From contig PNKW01000019.1 of assembly GCA_013822695.1 (NCBI GenBank), positions 1-45,206 on the forward strand: DNA of 45,206 nucleotides, read 5' to 3'. Below are positions 21,370 through 31,382 of the stretch, piece after piece (positions within the stretch are counted from its first letter, which is position 1; every line of letters starts with the position of its first letter). This DNA is from Erythrobacter sp. (GTDB lineage Bacteria > Pseudomonadota > Alphaproteobacteria > Sphingomonadales > Sphingomonadaceae). A model generated the notes under the pieces. The model had not been told where the DNA came from and ran no database searches. It worked only from the letters and a program-made list of their open reading frames with translations. The translations under genes were made by a program, and so were the position numbers.

Positions 21370-22313
21370 CACGCGACCTCCTGCTCTGTGCCCAGGAGGC
21401 CGACGAAGATATCCTCGAGCGAGCTGTCGTGGATGTCGAGGCTGGTGAAGCCGATCCCCGCGCGGGTCAGCGCCTGGGCGAGCTGCGCCACTTCGGCGCG
21501 GCCCCTGCCCTGCCCGTTCCCGCCGCGGTAGGTCAGGCGGGTGCCGCCCTCGGACAACACGGCACCGAATCCCGCCAGCGCCTCGGGCAGTTGCGTGAGC
21601 GGCGCGGTGAGATCGATCACCGCCTCGGTGGTGCCGAGCCGCTCCATCATCGCGCGTTTCTCGTCGACCATGCGGATGCGCCCGCCCTGGATGATGCCGA
21701 CGCGGTCGGCCATCTCCTCGGCTTCCTCGATGTAATGTGTGGTGAGGATGATGGTGACGCCGCGCTGTTTGAGGGCGGCGATCTGCTCCCACATGTCCTT
21801 GCGCAGCTCGACGTCCACACCTGCGGTGGGCTCGTCGAGGAACAAGAGCTCGGGCTCATGCGCCAGCGCCTTGGCAATCAGCACGCGGCGCTTCATGCCC
21901 CCCGAAAGCGCGCGAATCTGCGCATCCTTCTTGTCCCACAGCGAGAGGCTGCGGAGGATTTCCTCGATGCGCGCCGCATTATGGGGCTTGCCGAACAGCC
22001 CCTGCGAATAGGCAACCGCGCGCCACACGGTCTCGAACATGTCGGTGGCAAGTTCCTGCGGGACCAGCCCGATCCGCGCCCGGGCAGAACGCCAATCACG
22101 CGACAGATCATGCCCGAAGGCGTGGATCGTCCCGCCCGAAGGCCGCACCAGCCCGCACACCGCGCCAATCAGCGTCGTCTTGCCCGCCCCGTTGGGCCCG
22201 AGCAGCGCGAAGATCTCGCCCGGCCGGATATCGAGATCGACATTGTCGAGTGCGCGCGGGCCGTTCCTGTAGGTCTTGGTCAGGCCTCGGATGCTCAGAA
22301 TAGGTTCGTCCAT
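21369..22313 (-). CDS. ABC-2 type transporter, ATP-binding subunit
   Basis: A 314-residue ATPase. Walker A is GPNGAGKTT (residues 39-47), the signature motif reads LSGGMKRR, Walker B is PELLFLDEPTAGVD, and the switch histidine is in LTTHYIEEAE. The C-terminal extension (about 225-314) is typical of YadG/DrrA/NodI-type exporters. It starts 9 bases after the queA stop and is probably in the queA operon. Confidence 0.93.
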   Translation of the reverse strand: MDEPILSIRGLTKTYRNGPRALDNVDLDIRPGEIFALLGPNGAGKTTLIGAVCGLVRPSGGTIHAFGHDLSRDWRSARARIGLVPQELATDMFETVWRAVAYSQGLFGKPHNAARIEEILRSLSLWDKKDAQIRALSGGMKRRVLIAKALAHEPELLFLDEPTAGVDVELRKDMWEQIAALKQRGVTIILTTHYIEEAEEMADRVGIIQGGRIRMVDEKRAMMERLGTTEAVIDLTAPLTQLPEALAGFGAVLSEGGTRLTYRGGNGQGRGRAEVAQLAQALTRAGIGFTSLDIHDSSLEDIFVGLLGTEQEVA

Positions 22314-22322
22314 TGCTACCGA

Positions 22323-23360
22323 TTACGGGAGGAGCAGCGAGGAGTCACCATAGGAATAGAAGCGGTATTCCTGCGCTATGGCATGGGCATAGGCCGCCAT
22401 CATCCGCTCGCGGCCCATCAATGCGCTCACCAGCATCATCAGGGTGGACTTGGGCAGGTGGAAATTGGTCATGAGCCCGTCGACCGCCTTGAGCCGGTAA
22501 CCAGGGGTGATGAAGATCGCGGTATCTCCGGCGAAGGGCCGGATGATGCCGTTCTCGTCCGCCGCGCTTTCAAGGAGGCGCAGCGAGGTGGTGCCGACCG
22601 CGATGATCCGGCCCCCGGCGGAGCGTGCGGCGTTGAGCTGGTCGGCGGTTTCAGGCGTGATACGGCCGAACTCGGCGTGCATCTGGTGATCGTCGGTGTC
22701 TTCGGCCTTCACGGGAAGGAAGGTGCCCGCGCCGACGTGGAGCGTCAGCATCGCCCGGCCGATCCCGGCAGCGTCCACCGCGTCGACCAGCCTTGGCGTG
22801 AAATGCAGCGAGGCCGTGGGTGCCGCGACCGCGCCTTCCTCGCGCGCGAACATGGTCTGGTAGTCTTCGAGATCGTGTTTATCGACGCCGCGCTTGGAGG
22901 CGATGTAGGGCGGCAGCGGCATGGTGCCCGCACGATCAAGCAGGATTTCGACCGGCTCCTCGCCTTCGAAGAACAGGGTGAGCGAGCCATCCGTGTGGCG
23001 TTCCTCGGCAAGGGCGGTGACGCCGCCGCCGAACACCAATTGGTCGCCGATCTTCACGCGCTTGGCGTTCCTGAGGAATGCCTGCCAGCGCCTGAGGTCG
23101 ATACGCTTGTGAAGCGTCGCGCCGATCTTCGCCTCACCCTCGGCGCGGCGACCTTCGAGCTGGGCGGGGATCACGCGGGTGTCGTTGAACACGAGCACGT
23201 CGCCGGGGTTCAGCAGCTGCGGCAGGTCGCGCACGCCCCGGTCTTCGAACGGCGCGTCACCCCCGCGCACCACCAGCATCCGCGCCGCATCGCGCGGGCG
23301 CACCGGGCGCAGCGCGATGCGTTCGGGCGGCAATTCAAAATCGAACAGGTCAACCTTCAT
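22323..23360 (-). CDS. queA: S-adenosylmethionine:tRNA ribosyltransferase-isomerase
   Basis: A 345-residue QueA, which transfers and rearranges the ribosyl of S-adenosylmethionine onto preQ1-modified tRNA to give epoxyqueuosine. Visible family segments are the start [44 protein letters not shown], and the C-terminal [17 protein letters not shown]. It belongs to the same pathway as tgt. Downstream it runs almost directly into the ABC-2 exporter genes. Confidence 0.97.
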   Translation of the reverse strand: MKVDLFDFELPPERIALRPVRPRDAARMLVVRGGDAPFEDRGVRDLPQLLNPGDVLVFNDTRVIPAQLEGRRAEGEAKIGATLHKRIDLRRWQAFLRNAKRVKIGDQLVFGGGVTALAEERHTDGSLTLFFEGEEPVEILLDRAGTMPLPPYIASKRGVDKHDLEDYQTMFAREEGAVAAPTASLHFTPRLVDAVDAAGIGRAMLTLHVGAGTFLPVKAEDTDDHQMHAEFGRITPETADQLNAARSAGGRIIAVGTTSLRLLESAADENGIIRPFAGDTAIFITPGYRLKAVDGLMTNFHLPKSTLMMLVSALMGRERMMAAYAHAIAQEYRFYSYGDSSLLLP

Positions 23361-23402
23361 GGCGCGCGCCCCTAGCCGGAAGGCTCGCGCCGCGGAAGGG
23401 GG

Positions 23403-24137
23403 TTACTTGCCGCTCGCCGCCTTCAGCATGTCGAGGGTCACCGGCTCGTCCTCGGCCGCCGGAGCGGACGGCGCCGGCGGGGCCTTGCCGTCGGCCGCGA
23501 TCGAGGCCTGGACGATATAGGTCGGCTGCGCGGGCGGCTCGCCGCGCACGATCGCGTCGACCGCTTCCATGTTCTCGATCACCCGACCGAAATTGGTGTA
23601 CTTCTTGTCGAGGCTGAAGCGCGGGTAGAAGACGATGAAGAACTGGCTGTTGGCGCTGTCCTCTTCCGAGGCGCGCGCCATCGAGAGCGTGCCGCGCACG
23701 TGGGGCATGGGGTTGAATTCGGCCTTGAGGTCGGGAAGCTCGCTGCCGCCCTGTCCGGTGCCGGTCGGGTCGCCGCCCTGGGCCATGAAGCCCTCGATCA
23801 CGCGGTGGAACACCACGCCGTCATAAAAGCCCGCACGGGTCAGGGTCTTGATGCGCTCGACATGTCCCGGGGCCCAGTCCGCCTTCAGCCGTGCCTTGAC
23901 ACGCTGGCCGTTCGACAGGTCGAGAACCCACACGTTCTCGGGATCGACCGCGGGATCGTAATTGATCGGCGAAAAGGTGCGCAGGGCAGCAGGCGCTGTA
24001 TCCTCTTCGGGCTTTTCGGCATTATCGCCGAAGGCCACCGGCGGGGTATCGTCCTTCGGTTGCTGCGCGTGGGCCGCGCCGGGGGCAGCGAGAAGAGCGA
24101 TGGCGGCAAGGGTAGTAGCAAGCGTGGCTTTGATCAT
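23403..24137 (-). CDS. periplasmic cyclophilin-type peptidyl-prolyl isomerase
   Basis: A 244-residue protein with a signal peptide (cleavage near AAHAQ, residue 22) and a linker. A cyclophilin domain follows: YDGVVFHRVIEGFMAQGGDPTG carries the catalytic Arg, and GTLSMARASEEDSANSQFFI and FGRVIENMEAVDAI are also present. It would catalyse proline isomerisation during folding of exported proteins. The ATG at 24137 gives a clean signal peptide; a longer frame to 24203 does not. It lies 42 bases upstream of queA on the same strand. Confidence 0.92.
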   Translation of the reverse strand: MIKATLATTLAAIALLAAPGAAHAQQPKDDTPPVAFGDNAEKPEEDTAPAALRTFSPINYDPAVDPENVWVLDLSNGQRVKARLKADWAPGHVERIKTLTRAGFYDGVVFHRVIEGFMAQGGDPTGTGQGGSELPDLKAEFNPMPHVRGTLSMARASEEDSANSQFFIVFYPRFSLDKKYTNFGRVIENMEAVDAIVRGEPPAQPTYIVQASIAADGKAPPAPSAPAAEDEPVTLDMLKAASGK

Positions 24138-24237
24138 GGTTCCATCCGGATTGTGACGCGCGTGTAGCCTTGCCGAACTGTCACTGCAATGAATGAAGGA
24201 CATGCAAGTGGGGACGGCGCGTCAGAGCGGGCGCCCT

Positions 24238-24750
24238 TCAGTAATCGCCCTTCAGCCCCTGCTCGCGCACGCGGGCCACCACGTCCTTGCACACCTCGGG
24301 GCTGACGAACTTGGCAATGTCGCCGCCATAGAGCGCGATCTCCTTGACGAGCCGGCTGGCGATCGGCTGCAGCGCGACATCGGCCATCAGGAAGATCGTC
24401 TCGATCTGGTCATTGAGCTGGCGGTTCATCCCGGTGAGCTGGTATTCGTACTCGAAGTCGGTGACGCCGCGAATGCCCCGGATCACCACCGAGGCTCCTT
24501 GCGCCTCGGCGAAGTCCATCAGCAAGGCGTTGAAGCCGACCACCTCGATATTCCCCAGACCGAGCGTTGCCACCTCGCGCTCGACCATCGCCATGCGCTC
24601 GGCATCGGTAAACATCGGGCTTTTGGCGATATTGGTGGTGACCCCGATGATCAGCCAGTCGACGAGAGTGGACCCGCGGCGGATGATGTCGGCATGGCCC
24701 AGAGTGATGGGATCGAAGGTCCCGGGATAGATCCCGACGCGGCGTGTCAT
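24238..24750 (-). CDS. coaD: phosphopantetheine adenylyltransferase
   Basis: A 170-residue nucleotidyltransferase making dephospho-CoA from ATP and 4'-phosphopantetheine, the penultimate step of coenzyme A synthesis. The start GIYPGTFDPITLGH contains the TxGH nucleotide-binding motif (residues 16-19); VVIRGIRGVTDFEYE is also typical. Where many homologues have ISSSxVRE, this one reads IASRLVKE. A GGGAGAG ribosome-binding site precedes the ATG at 24750. Confidence 0.95.
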   Translation of the reverse strand: MTRRVGIYPGTFDPITLGHADIIRRGSTLVDWLIIGVTTNIAKSPMFTDAERMAMVEREVATLGLGNIEVVGFNALLMDFAEAQGASVVIRGIRGVTDFEYEYQLTGMNRQLNDQIETIFLMADVALQPIASRLVKEIALYGGDIAKFVSPEVCKDVVARVREQGLKGDY

Positions 24751-24784
24751 CTTGTGTTCTCTCCCGTTCCCTTGCGCGCAGCCT

Positions 24785-25549
24785 TCAGGCGATCCGCGCC
24801 GAGGGCGTGACCCACACACTGCCCTGCCCGCGCAGCTTGTAGACGAAGCCCTCACCCGAACGCAGCGCGCTGCGCAGGCCCGACACCAGCGGGCCGATAT
24901 TCACATCGAGGCTGGCCGAATACATCAGCATGAAATCCCCATCGACGACGACTTCCTGCCCGTGCTTCACCGACACTTCGTCTATCTCGTAGACCGGCAC
25001 GGGGCTCTCGACCGCGAACACCCCTGCGCCGGTAATCTTGGGCTGGGCCAGGCCGTTGCCTGAGAACAACCCCTGGATCGAGGCGTGCATGTGGGTGGAG
25101 AGCGAAATCTCCGCCGCGCAGGCATAGAAGGCCTTGTCGTCGAGCAGCAGCGCATCCTGCGGGCCGTCCATGGTGGCGAGGATGAAATGCTTGCGGACCG
25201 GCTCGCACCAGATCGTGCCCGAGCCGCTGTAGCGGGTGGCATGGGCGCTTTCGCCGGTCGCAGCCGCAGCGGCAGCGCGGGCGAAGAAACCCTTGTTCGC
25301 TTCGTGCTGGACCACATCGACGGTGAGGTTGCCGTAGGAATATTGCAGCGCGCCCGGCTGGATCAGCACCGCGCCGTTGTTCAGTTCGATCTCGAGCTGG
25401 TGCACCTCGGTGGGCTCGGCGATATAGTGCAACTGGCTTTCGACCCCGGTCGGCAGGCCGCGCGCGACCATCTTCTTCTCGACATAGCGATGCACCCGCA
25501 TCGTCACGCCGCCGCGACTTTCTTCCTGAATGCATTGACGGAATGCCAT
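24785..25549 (-). CDS. AIM24 family protein
   Basis: A 254-residue, beta-rich protein with repeated short strands and glycines (ELNNGAVLIQPGALQYSYGN; GFVYKLRGQGSVWV), matching the AIM24/TrpR-like beta-solenoid family. In yeast mitochondria AIM24 affects inner-membrane organisation; in bacteria the role is not established. No signal peptide or membrane segment is visible. GGGAG precedes the ATG at 25549. It starts 21 bases after the ispA stop and may be co-transcribed. Confidence 0.8.
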   Translation of the reverse strand: MAFRQCIQEESRGGVTMRVHRYVEKKMVARGLPTGVESQLHYIAEPTEVHQLEIELNNGAVLIQPGALQYSYGNLTVDVVQHEANKGFFARAAAAAATGESAHATRYSGSGTIWCEPVRKHFILATMDGPQDALLLDDKAFYACAAEISLSTHMHASIQGLFSGNGLAQPKITGAGVFAVESPVPVYEIDEVSVKHGQEVVVDGDFMLMYSASLDVNIGPLVSGLRSALRSGEGFVYKLRGQGSVWVTPSARIA

Positions 25550-25570
25550 CGACCCACTCCCCTTGGACGA

Positions 25571-26482
25571 TTAACGATCGCGCTCGACGATGAAACGCGC
25601 GAGCGCGCGCAAGATATCGGCCTCGCTGCCGTAGGACGCGAGCCGCAGCACGGCCTGATCGACCAGCGCACGCGCCTGATCGCGGGCCTGATCGACACCC
25701 ATCAGGGTGACGAAGGTCTGCTTGCCCTGCTCATTGTCCTTGCGCAGCGCCTTGCCGGCTTTCTCGATATCGCCTTCGACATCGAGCAAGTCGTCGGCGA
25801 TCTGGAAGGCAAGACCGATGTCGCGGGCATAGGCGCGCAGATGCGCGCGCGCCTGCGGCGGAACCTTGCCAAGGATCGCCCCCATCTCGACTGCGGCGGC
25901 GAGCAGCGCGCCGGTCTTCAATTGCTGGAGCTTGGTGATCGCCTGGAGATCGTAGACCACGCCTTTCTCGTCCGCGACCATGTCCATCATCTGGCCGCCC
26001 GCCATCCCGCTCATACCGGAGGCCTGTCCGAGGGTCAGGATCAGCTCGGAACGGGTGAAAGGATCCTCGCTGGTCGCATCATCGGCGAGGATCTCGAAGG
26101 CGAGCGCATGGAGCGCGTCGCCGGCGAGGACCGCGGTCGCCTCGTCATAGGCCTTGTGGAGCGTCGGCTTGCCGTGGCGCAGATCGTCATTGTCCATGCA
26201 CGGCAGATCATCGTGGATCAGCGAATAGACATGGACCGCCTCGATCGCCGCGCCCGCGCGCAGGGCCGCATCGCGCGAGACGCCGAACAGCGCAGCCGTG
26301 CTGCACACGAGCAGCGGGCGCACCCGCTTGCCCCCGCCGATCGCGGCGTAGCGCATCGCCTCCACCAGACGGGCGCTGGTGTCATCGGGGATAGGAAGGA
26401 TCGCATCGAACACCGAATCGATTTCGGATTGGACGCGCCTGATTTCTTCGCCAAGCAGGTTATTGGTCGCCGCCGCCAGCAT
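25571..26482 (-). CDS. ispA: farnesyl diphosphate synthase (IspA-type polyprenyl synthase)
   Basis: A 303-residue trans-prenyltransferase that condenses IPP with DMAPP/GPP to C15 farnesyl diphosphate, feeding ubiquinone, carotenoid and undecaprenyl synthesis. The first aspartate-rich motif is DDLPCMD (91-97, with the four-residue spacing of bacterial IspA) preceded by YSLIH. The second is DDLLD (230-234). GGKRVRP and GKQTFVTLMG are also present. It follows xseB with only 4 bases between, the usual xseB-ispA pairing. Confidence 0.93.
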   Translation of the reverse strand: MLAAATNNLLGEEIRRVQSEIDSVFDAILPIPDDTSARLVEAMRYAAIGGGKRVRPLLVCSTAALFGVSRDAALRAGAAIEAVHVYSLIHDDLPCMDNDDLRHGKPTLHKAYDEATAVLAGDALHALAFEILADDATSEDPFTRSELILTLGQASGMSGMAGGQMMDMVADEKGVVYDLQAITKLQQLKTGALLAAAVEMGAILGKVPPQARAHLRAYARDIGLAFQIADDLLDVEGDIEKAGKALRKDNEQGKQTFVTLMGVDQARDQARALVDQAVLRLASYGSEADILRALARFIVERDR

Positions 26483-26486
26483 CACC

Positions 26487-26759
26487 TCAGCCCTCCGTAT
26501 CGAAAGGACGGGTGCCGGTCGCCCGGCCATCGGCAGCGGTGACGATCCGCTCGATCCGCGCCTGCGCCGCATCGAGCCGCTGCTGGCATGCCGCACGCAG
26601 CGCCTCACCGCGTTCGTAGAGGCTTATCGACTGGTCGAGCGGCACGTCGCCGCGCTCGAGCTGCTGCACGATCCCTTCGAGCGCGGCCAGCGCCTGCTCG
26701 AAGCTCAAGTCGGAGATGTCCGGCGCTGCCGCTGCCGGTGATGAAGTGCCCTCGTCCAT
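26487..26759 (-). CDS. xseB: exodeoxyribonuclease VII, small subunit
   Basis: A protein of about 90 residues with the XseB core: FEQALAALEGIVQQLERGDVPLDQSI, then LYERGEALRAACQQRLDAAQARIE. XseB binds XseA to form the single-strand-specific exonuclease VII. ATG 26759 was chosen; another ATG four codons upstream (26771) is equally possible and neither has a strong ribosome-binding site. xseA is not in the window. Confidence 0.93.
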   Translation of the reverse strand: MDEGTSSPAAAAPDISDLSFEQALAALEGIVQQLERGDVPLDQSISLYERGEALRAACQQRLDAAQARIERIVTAADGRATGTRPFDTEG

Positions 26760-26843
26760 GGCGTGGAGCATTGACGGGGCGCGCGGGCGCGGTCAAGGCT
26801 GCGCGCGGCGGGCCGGGATCAACAACACAGGAATATCGCTTTC

Positions 26844-27278
26844 ATGCTGCTGAAGTGGATCATCGCCTACGGCGTCGCGGCCGTGGCCTTCCTCGCCTTT
26901 GACATCCTCTGGCTGCGCTGGGCGGCGGGCAATCTCTACAAGCCGGTGATCGGCGAGATCATGGCGGTGAACTTCAACGCCAAGGCGGCGGTGGCGTTCT
27001 ACCTCATCTACATCGCCGGGATTTGCTGGTTCGCGATCCGACCGGGCCTTGAAGGCGGCGGGGTGCGCGAGGCGATGCTCAACGGCATCCTGCTGGGCGC
27101 GCTGTGCTATGCGACCTTCGATCTGACCTCGCAGGCCGTCATGAAGGTATGGGCGACGCATATCTCGGTGCTCGACATCCTGTGGGGCGCCTTTGTGACG
27201 GGCGCGGCGAGTTCGATCGCCTGCTGGGCAGTGCTGAAGTTCGCGCCCGCCGCACCGGCCGTCGCGCCCGTCGGCTGA
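26844..27278 (+). CDS. DUF2177 family membrane protein
   Basis: A 144-residue protein with four hydrophobic helices and the DUF2177 landmarks FDILWLRW near the start, NGILLGALCYATFDLTS in the third helix and WGAFVTGAASS in the fourth. The family has no established function. It is transcribed divergently from xseB, and the next membrane-protein gene starts 13 bases after its stop. Confidence 0.85.
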   Translation: MLLKWIIAYGVAAVAFLAFDILWLRWAAGNLYKPVIGEIMAVNFNAKAAVAFYLIYIAGICWFAIRPGLEGGGVREAMLNGILLGALCYATFDLTSQAVMKVWATHISVLDILWGAFVTGAASSIACWAVLKFAPAAPAVAPVG

Positions 27279-27291
27279 TCGCACGCGCCCC

Positions 27292-27966
27292 ATGTTCATC
27301 GGCCACTTCGCCCCCGCTTTCGTGGCCGCCGCGGTCAGTCCCGAGCGACCGCGCCTTGGGGCAATGTTCGTGGCTGCGCAGCTGGTCGACTGGGGGTTCT
27401 TCGCCCTCGCCCTGTTCGGGATCGAGAACATGCGGGTCGACCCGGCGGCGAGCGTGATGGTGCCCTTCGATCTCTACGACATGCCCTACACCCACAGCCT
27501 GCTTGGCGCGGGGGTCTGGGCGGCGGTATTTCTCGGAGTAGTCGCGGTCTATCGCCGCAGCCTGCACCTCGGCGTGCTGGCGGGGATGGTGGTGCTTTCG
27601 CATTGGGTCCTCGATCTTCTGGTCCACGTCCCCGACCTGACGCTCGACGGCACGCCGCCCAAGCTGGGCCTCGGCCTGTGGAACATGCCGTGGGTGGCGA
27701 TGCCGCTGGAACTGGCGCTGACCTTCGGTGCCTTTGCCTTCTACCTGTCCCGCACCCGGGGTCCGGCAGGGCCGCCGTTGGTGCTCGCGGGCGTCCTGCT
27801 AGTGCTGCAAGCGGTCAACTGGTTCGCCCCCCACCCCGCCGCCGCCGGGCCGTTCCTCTACATCCAGGCCCTCGTTGCCTTTGCGCTGTTGACCGTTCTG
27901 GCCGCTTGGGTCGGGGAGAATCGCTGGTTCCGCCGACGCGGCGGCTTGGCGACGTCGGCACGGTGA
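27292..27966 (+). CDS. multi-pass membrane protein with metal-dependent-hydrolase-like residues
   Basis: A 224-residue protein with six or so hydrophobic helices. Conserved-looking polar residues sit inside or next to helices: His5, Asp33, His68 (YTHSL) and SHWVLDLLVH with His104, Asp108 and His112. This spacing resembles the YdjM/DUF457 family of inner-membrane putative metal-dependent hydrolases; that assignment is tentative. It probably forms an operon with the DUF2177 gene. Confidence 0.6.
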   Translation: MFIGHFAPAFVAAAVSPERPRLGAMFVAAQLVDWGFFALALFGIENMRVDPAASVMVPFDLYDMPYTHSLLGAGVWAAVFLGVVAVYRRSLHLGVLAGMVVLSHWVLDLLVHVPDLTLDGTPPKLGLGLWNMPWVAMPLELALTFGAFAFYLSRTRGPAGPPLVLAGVLLVLQAVNWFAPHPAAAGPFLYIQALVAFALLTVLAAWVGENRWFRRRGGLATSAR

Positions 27967-27998
27967 TCTAGGGGGCCTGCCGCAAGGAGTCCCTCTTC

Positions 27999-30236
27999 AT
28001 GACCGCCATCACCCCCGAAATCGTCGAACAGCACGGCCTTTCCCCCGAGGAATACGCGCGCGTCCTTGCCGCGCTGGGGCGCGAGCCGAACCTTGTCGAA
28101 CTCGGCATCTTTTCGGTGATGTGGTCGGAGCATTGCAGCTACAAGTCTTCGCGCATCCACTTGAAGAAGCTCCCCACCGAGGCGCCGTGGGTGATCTGCG
28201 GCCCGGGCGAGAACGCGGGCGTGATCGACATTGGCGATGGTCAAGCCGCGATCTTCAAGATGGAGAGCCACAACCACCCGAGCTACATCGAGCCCTATCA
28301 GGGTGCGGCGACGGGCGTTGGCGGCATCCTGCGCGATGTCTTCACGATGGGTGCGCGGCCGATGGCGAACGCCAATGCGCTGCGCTTCGGGCGGCCCGAA
28401 CACCCGAAGATGAAGCATCTGGTGCAGGGCGTGGTTGCGGGCATCGGCGGCTACGGCAATTGCGTCGGCGTGCCGACCGTGGCGGGGGAGACGAACTTCC
28501 ACCCTGCCTATGATGGCAACATCCTCGTCAACGCGATGACCGTGGGCGTCGCCGATCAGGACAAGATTTTCTACAGCGCCGCGACCGGCCTCGGCAATCC
28601 CATCGTCTATGTCGGGAGCAAGACCGGGCGCGACGGGATTCACGGTGCGACGATGGCGAGCGCCGATTTCGGCGAGGACGCCGAAGCCAAGCGCCCGACG
28701 GTGCAGGTTGGCGATCCCTTCACTGAAAAGCTGCTGATCGAAGCCTGCCTCGAACTGATGGCGACAGACGCAATCGTCGCCATTCAGGACATGGGCGCCG
28801 CGGGGCTGACCTCCTCTTCGGTGGAAATGGCGAGCAAGGGCGGCGCGGGCATCCGGCTCGACATGAACAAGGTGCCCTGCCGCGAGACCGGCATGACACC
28901 CTACGAGATGATGCTCTCGGAAAGCCAGGAGCGGATGCTGATGGTGCTCCAGCCCGGCAAGGAGGCGATGGCCGAGGCGATCTTCCGCAAGTGGGAGCTC
29001 GATTTCGCGGTGATCGGCGAGGTCACCGATACCGGCCACATGGTGCTCGAATTCAATGGTGAGGTGGTGTGCGACATCCCCCTCGCCCCGCTCGCCGACG
29101 ACGCGCCGCTCTATGACCGGCCCTACCTCTCGAAGGAGGAATATGCGGTCTGGGCGGGCGTGAAGCCCTTGGGCGAAGTACCGGCAACCGACGACGTGGC
29201 GGCCGACCTCCTCACCCTGATGGCCTCGCCCGACCTCGCTTCGCGCCGCTGGATTGCCGAACAATATGATTCGCAGGTCGGGGCCGACACGCTCCAGACC
29301 GGCGGCGACGCCGGTGTGGTGCGGGTGCACGGGACGACGAAGGCGCTCGCCATCACCACCGATTGCACCCCGCGCTATGTCTTCGCTGACCCCTACGAGG
29401 GCGGCAAGCAGGCGATTGCCGAGGCCTATCGCAACCTCTGCGCCGTGGGCGCGCGGCCGCTCGCTGTGACCAATTGCCTCAACTTCGCCAACCCGCAGCG
29501 CCCCGAAATCATGGCACAGATCGTCCATGCTCTGGAAGGCATGGGCGATGCCTGCCGCGCATTGGATTTCCCGATCGTGAGCGGCAATGTCAGCCTTTAC
29601 AACGAGTCCAAGGCGACCGGCGGCGGCAGCGCGATCCTTCCCACTCCGGCCATCGGCGGCGTCGGCATCATCACCGATCTCACCAAGATGATGACGATGC
29701 ACTTCAAGAACGCGGGCGATGCGATCTACCTCGTCGGGCCCGAATTCTGGGCGCGCCCCGATCCGACCCGCTCGCACCTCGGTCAGTCGCTCTGGCTGCG
29801 CGTGGTCAAGGGCGTCGAAGGCGGCCGCACCCCGCCGACCGATCTGACGGTCGAGAAGAACGCCGGCGAAATCATCCACGAGCTGATCGCCGACAGCCTC
29901 GTCAATGCGGTCCACGATCTTAGCGACGGCGGCCTAGCGGTCGCGCTCGCCGAGATGGCACTGGCAGGCGGCATCGGTGCCGAAACCGAAGCGGGCAACC
30001 CCGCCTACACCCCCGCCCAGTGGTGGTTCGGCGAGGATCAGGGCCGCTATCTCGTCACCGTGCCCGATGTCGCCGCGCTCAACGAAGCGCTCTCCAAGGG
30101 CACCCGCAACGACGAGACCGCGCAGATCGGCTTCCAGCGCGTGGGCACCGTCGGCGGTGACAGCCTGCTGGGTGTCCCGCTCGACGAATTGCGTGCGGCC
30201 AATCAGCGCTTCTTTACGGAGTGGATGGAAGGTTGA
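27999..30236 (+). CDS. purL: phosphoribosylformylglycinamidine synthase II
   Basis: A 745-residue small-type PurL, which with PurS and PurQ converts FGAR, glutamine and ATP to FGAM in purine synthesis. Typical segments are [11 protein letters not shown] near residue 43, [20 protein letters not shown] with the ATP-site His, [17 protein letters not shown], and the second-half [10 protein letters not shown] and [17 protein letters not shown] good AAGGAG site precedes the ATG. Its stop overlaps the start of the DUF3052 gene. purQ and purS are not in the window. Confidence 0.97.
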   Translation: MTAITPEIVEQHGLSPEEYARVLAALGREPNLVELGIFSVMWSEHCSYKSSRIHLKKLPTEAPWVICGPGENAGVIDIGDGQAAIFKMESHNHPSYIEPYQGAATGVGGILRDVFTMGARPMANANALRFGRPEHPKMKHLVQGVVAGIGGYGNCVGVPTVAGETNFHPAYDGNILVNAMTVGVADQDKIFYSAATGLGNPIVYVGSKTGRDGIHGATMASADFGEDAEAKRPTVQVGDPFTEKLLIEACLELMATDAIVAIQDMGAAGLTSSSVEMASKGGAGIRLDMNKVPCRETGMTPYEMMLSESQERMLMVLQPGKEAMAEAIFRKWELDFAVIGEVTDTGHMVLEFNGEVVCDIPLAPLADDAPLYDRPYLSKEEYAVWAGVKPLGEVPATDDVAADLLTLMASPDLASRRWIAEQYDSQVGADTLQTGGDAGVVRVHGTTKALAITTDCTPRYVFADPYEGGKQAIAEAYRNLCAVGARPLAVTNCLNFANPQRPEIMAQIVHALEGMGDACRALDFPIVSGNVSLYNESKATGGGSAILPTPAIGGVGIITDLTKMMTMHFKNAGDAIYLVGPEFWARPDPTRSHLGQSLWLRVVKGVEGGRTPPTDLTVEKNAGEIIHELIADSLVNAVHDLSDGGLAVALAEMALAGGIGAETEAGNPAYTPAQWWFGEDQGRYLVTVPDVAALNEALSKGTRNDETAQIGFQRVGTVGGDSLLGVPLDELRAANQRFFTEWMEG

Positions 30237-30646
30237 TGGCCTCCTCGGGCTACTCCGGCACGCCGCTGGCGAAAAAACTCACCCTGCGCGACGGGATGCG
30301 GGTGTGGTTCGACGCCATGCCCGAGCATGTGATCGACGAGATCGACGAATATGCGCTCGAGCTGACCTTCGTCGCCGATCCCGCGCAAGGGATCGACGCG
30401 GCGCATGTCTTCGTCACCGAGAAGGCGATTTTGGCTGCGCACCTCACGACCTTGCGCCACCAAATCGCGCCCGACGGTCAGATTTGGGTCAGCTGGCCCA
30501 AGAAGGCCTCGAAAGTCCCGACCGACATCACCGAGGACACGATCCGCGAGCTGTGCCTGCCGATGGGCCTCGTCGACACCAAGGTCTGCGCCATCGACGA
30601 GACCTGGTCGGGCCTCAAGCTGGTGATCCGCAAGGAGCTGCGTTAG
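30236..30646 (+). CDS. DUF3052 family protein
   Basis: A 136-residue cytoplasmic protein starting at the ATG that overlaps the purL stop (TGATG). It begins GYSGTPLAKKLTLRDGMRV and later has IWVSWPKKASKVPTDITED and a C-terminal WSGLKLVIRKELR, the pattern of the DUF3052 family. The function is unknown. The tight coupling to purL is the only contextual clue. Its 3' end overlaps the convergent lipoprotein gene by four bases. Confidence 0.8.
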   Translation: MASSGYSGTPLAKKLTLRDGMRVWFDAMPEHVIDEIDEYALELTFVADPAQGIDAAHVFVTEKAILAAHLTTLRHQIAPDGQIWVSWPKKASKVPTDITEDTIRELCLPMGLVDTKVCAIDETWSGLKLVIRKELR

Positions 30647-31296
30647 CCATCCGGCTTCGCCTCGGCGAAATGCGCCTTGGCACGCTCCGCCACGCGTTCC
30701 AGCGCGCCGTCCATGAAAGGCTTCATCTCTTTGTCGAGGAAATCCTGCACAAAGGGGCGCTTGATGATGCTGTTGGGGCGCAGTTCGTAGGTCCAGGTCA
30801 GCTCGGTGCGGCCATCGGGCAACGTGCGCCAACGCTGCTCGCCGCGGGCATAGGTGATATGGTCGGCCGCTTCGCTGGTAAGGCCGAAGACCTGATACTG
30901 GAAGCGGGCGGGAAGCTCGCTCACCAGCACCCGTTCATAGGTGTAGTGGCCGTCGCTGAACTTGAGCCAGCGCACCGCGCCGGCTTCGGGCCAGGTGCCT
31001 TTCACCACTTTCAGATCGACCGGCTTCTTGATCCGGTCGGTCTCCTCCATCGACGCCAGCAAGGGCTCTTCGCCGCTCGAGAGCCAGGCGAGCAGCGGTT
31101 CGAGCGGGGCGTCGAACACCTTGGTGGTGCGATAGGTGGCGTGCCACCCATCCTCGATCGGCGGCGCCTCGGTCAGCGGCGGGGGGCTTGCAGGCGGCGC
31201 GGGATTGCCCGAACAGGCGGCAAGGGCCAACATCAGCGGCGCAGCGCGTGCGCACAGGGACCAACGGAGGCAGGGCTGTTGAAGATGTACAGACAT
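30643..31296 (-). CDS. SRPBCC-like lipoprotein
   Basis: A 217-residue protein with a lipoprotein signal ending in LALAAC (Cys28), a proline-rich linker, and a START/SRPBCC-like fold. That fold is suggested by TYRTTKVFDAPLEPLLAWL at the start and ELTWTYELRPNSIIKRPFVQDFLDKEMKPF before a long C-terminal helix. Such domains bind hydrophobic ligands; the ligand is unknown. ATG 31296 has a GGAG site 8 bases upstream. It is divergent from a MarR regulator across a spacer with two palindromes, so it is probably that regulator's target. Confidence 0.75.
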   Translation of the reverse strand: MSVHLQQPCLRWSLCARAAPLMLALAACSGNPAPPASPPPLTEAPPIEDGWHATYRTTKVFDAPLEPLLAWLSSGEEPLLASMEETDRIKKPVDLKVVKGTWPEAGAVRWLKFSDGHYTYERVLVSELPARFQYQVFGLTSEAADHITYARGEQRWRTLPDGRTELTWTYELRPNSIIKRPFVQDFLDKEMKPFMDGALERVAERAKAHFAEAKPDG

Positions 31297-31317
31297 GAGG
31301 GGGGCTCCGGTATTATG

Positions 31318-31353
31318 TACGATTCTCGTATAATATTTCATACGAGGTTCGTA
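31318..31353. promoter_or_regulatory. paired palindromes, probable MarR operators
   Basis: TACGA-TTC-TCGTA (31318-31330) and TACGA-GGT-TCGTA (31341-31353) share the same five-base arms and are centred 23 bases apart. Between them CTCGTAT and ATACGAG form a second, nested inverted repeat. A perfect TATAAT (31329-31334) on the plus strand and a CATAAT on the minus strand overlap the first site. This placement would let a bound regulator shut off both divergent genes. Confidence 0.7.
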
Positions 31354-31382
31354 AACAGATATTGCGGCGAGGCCCCTCCCCG

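Noticed and set aside
27858..29915. Minus-strand frame of 685 codons opposite purL
   Set aside because: Same artefact: it is antisense to an unmistakable PurL with no supporting start signal.
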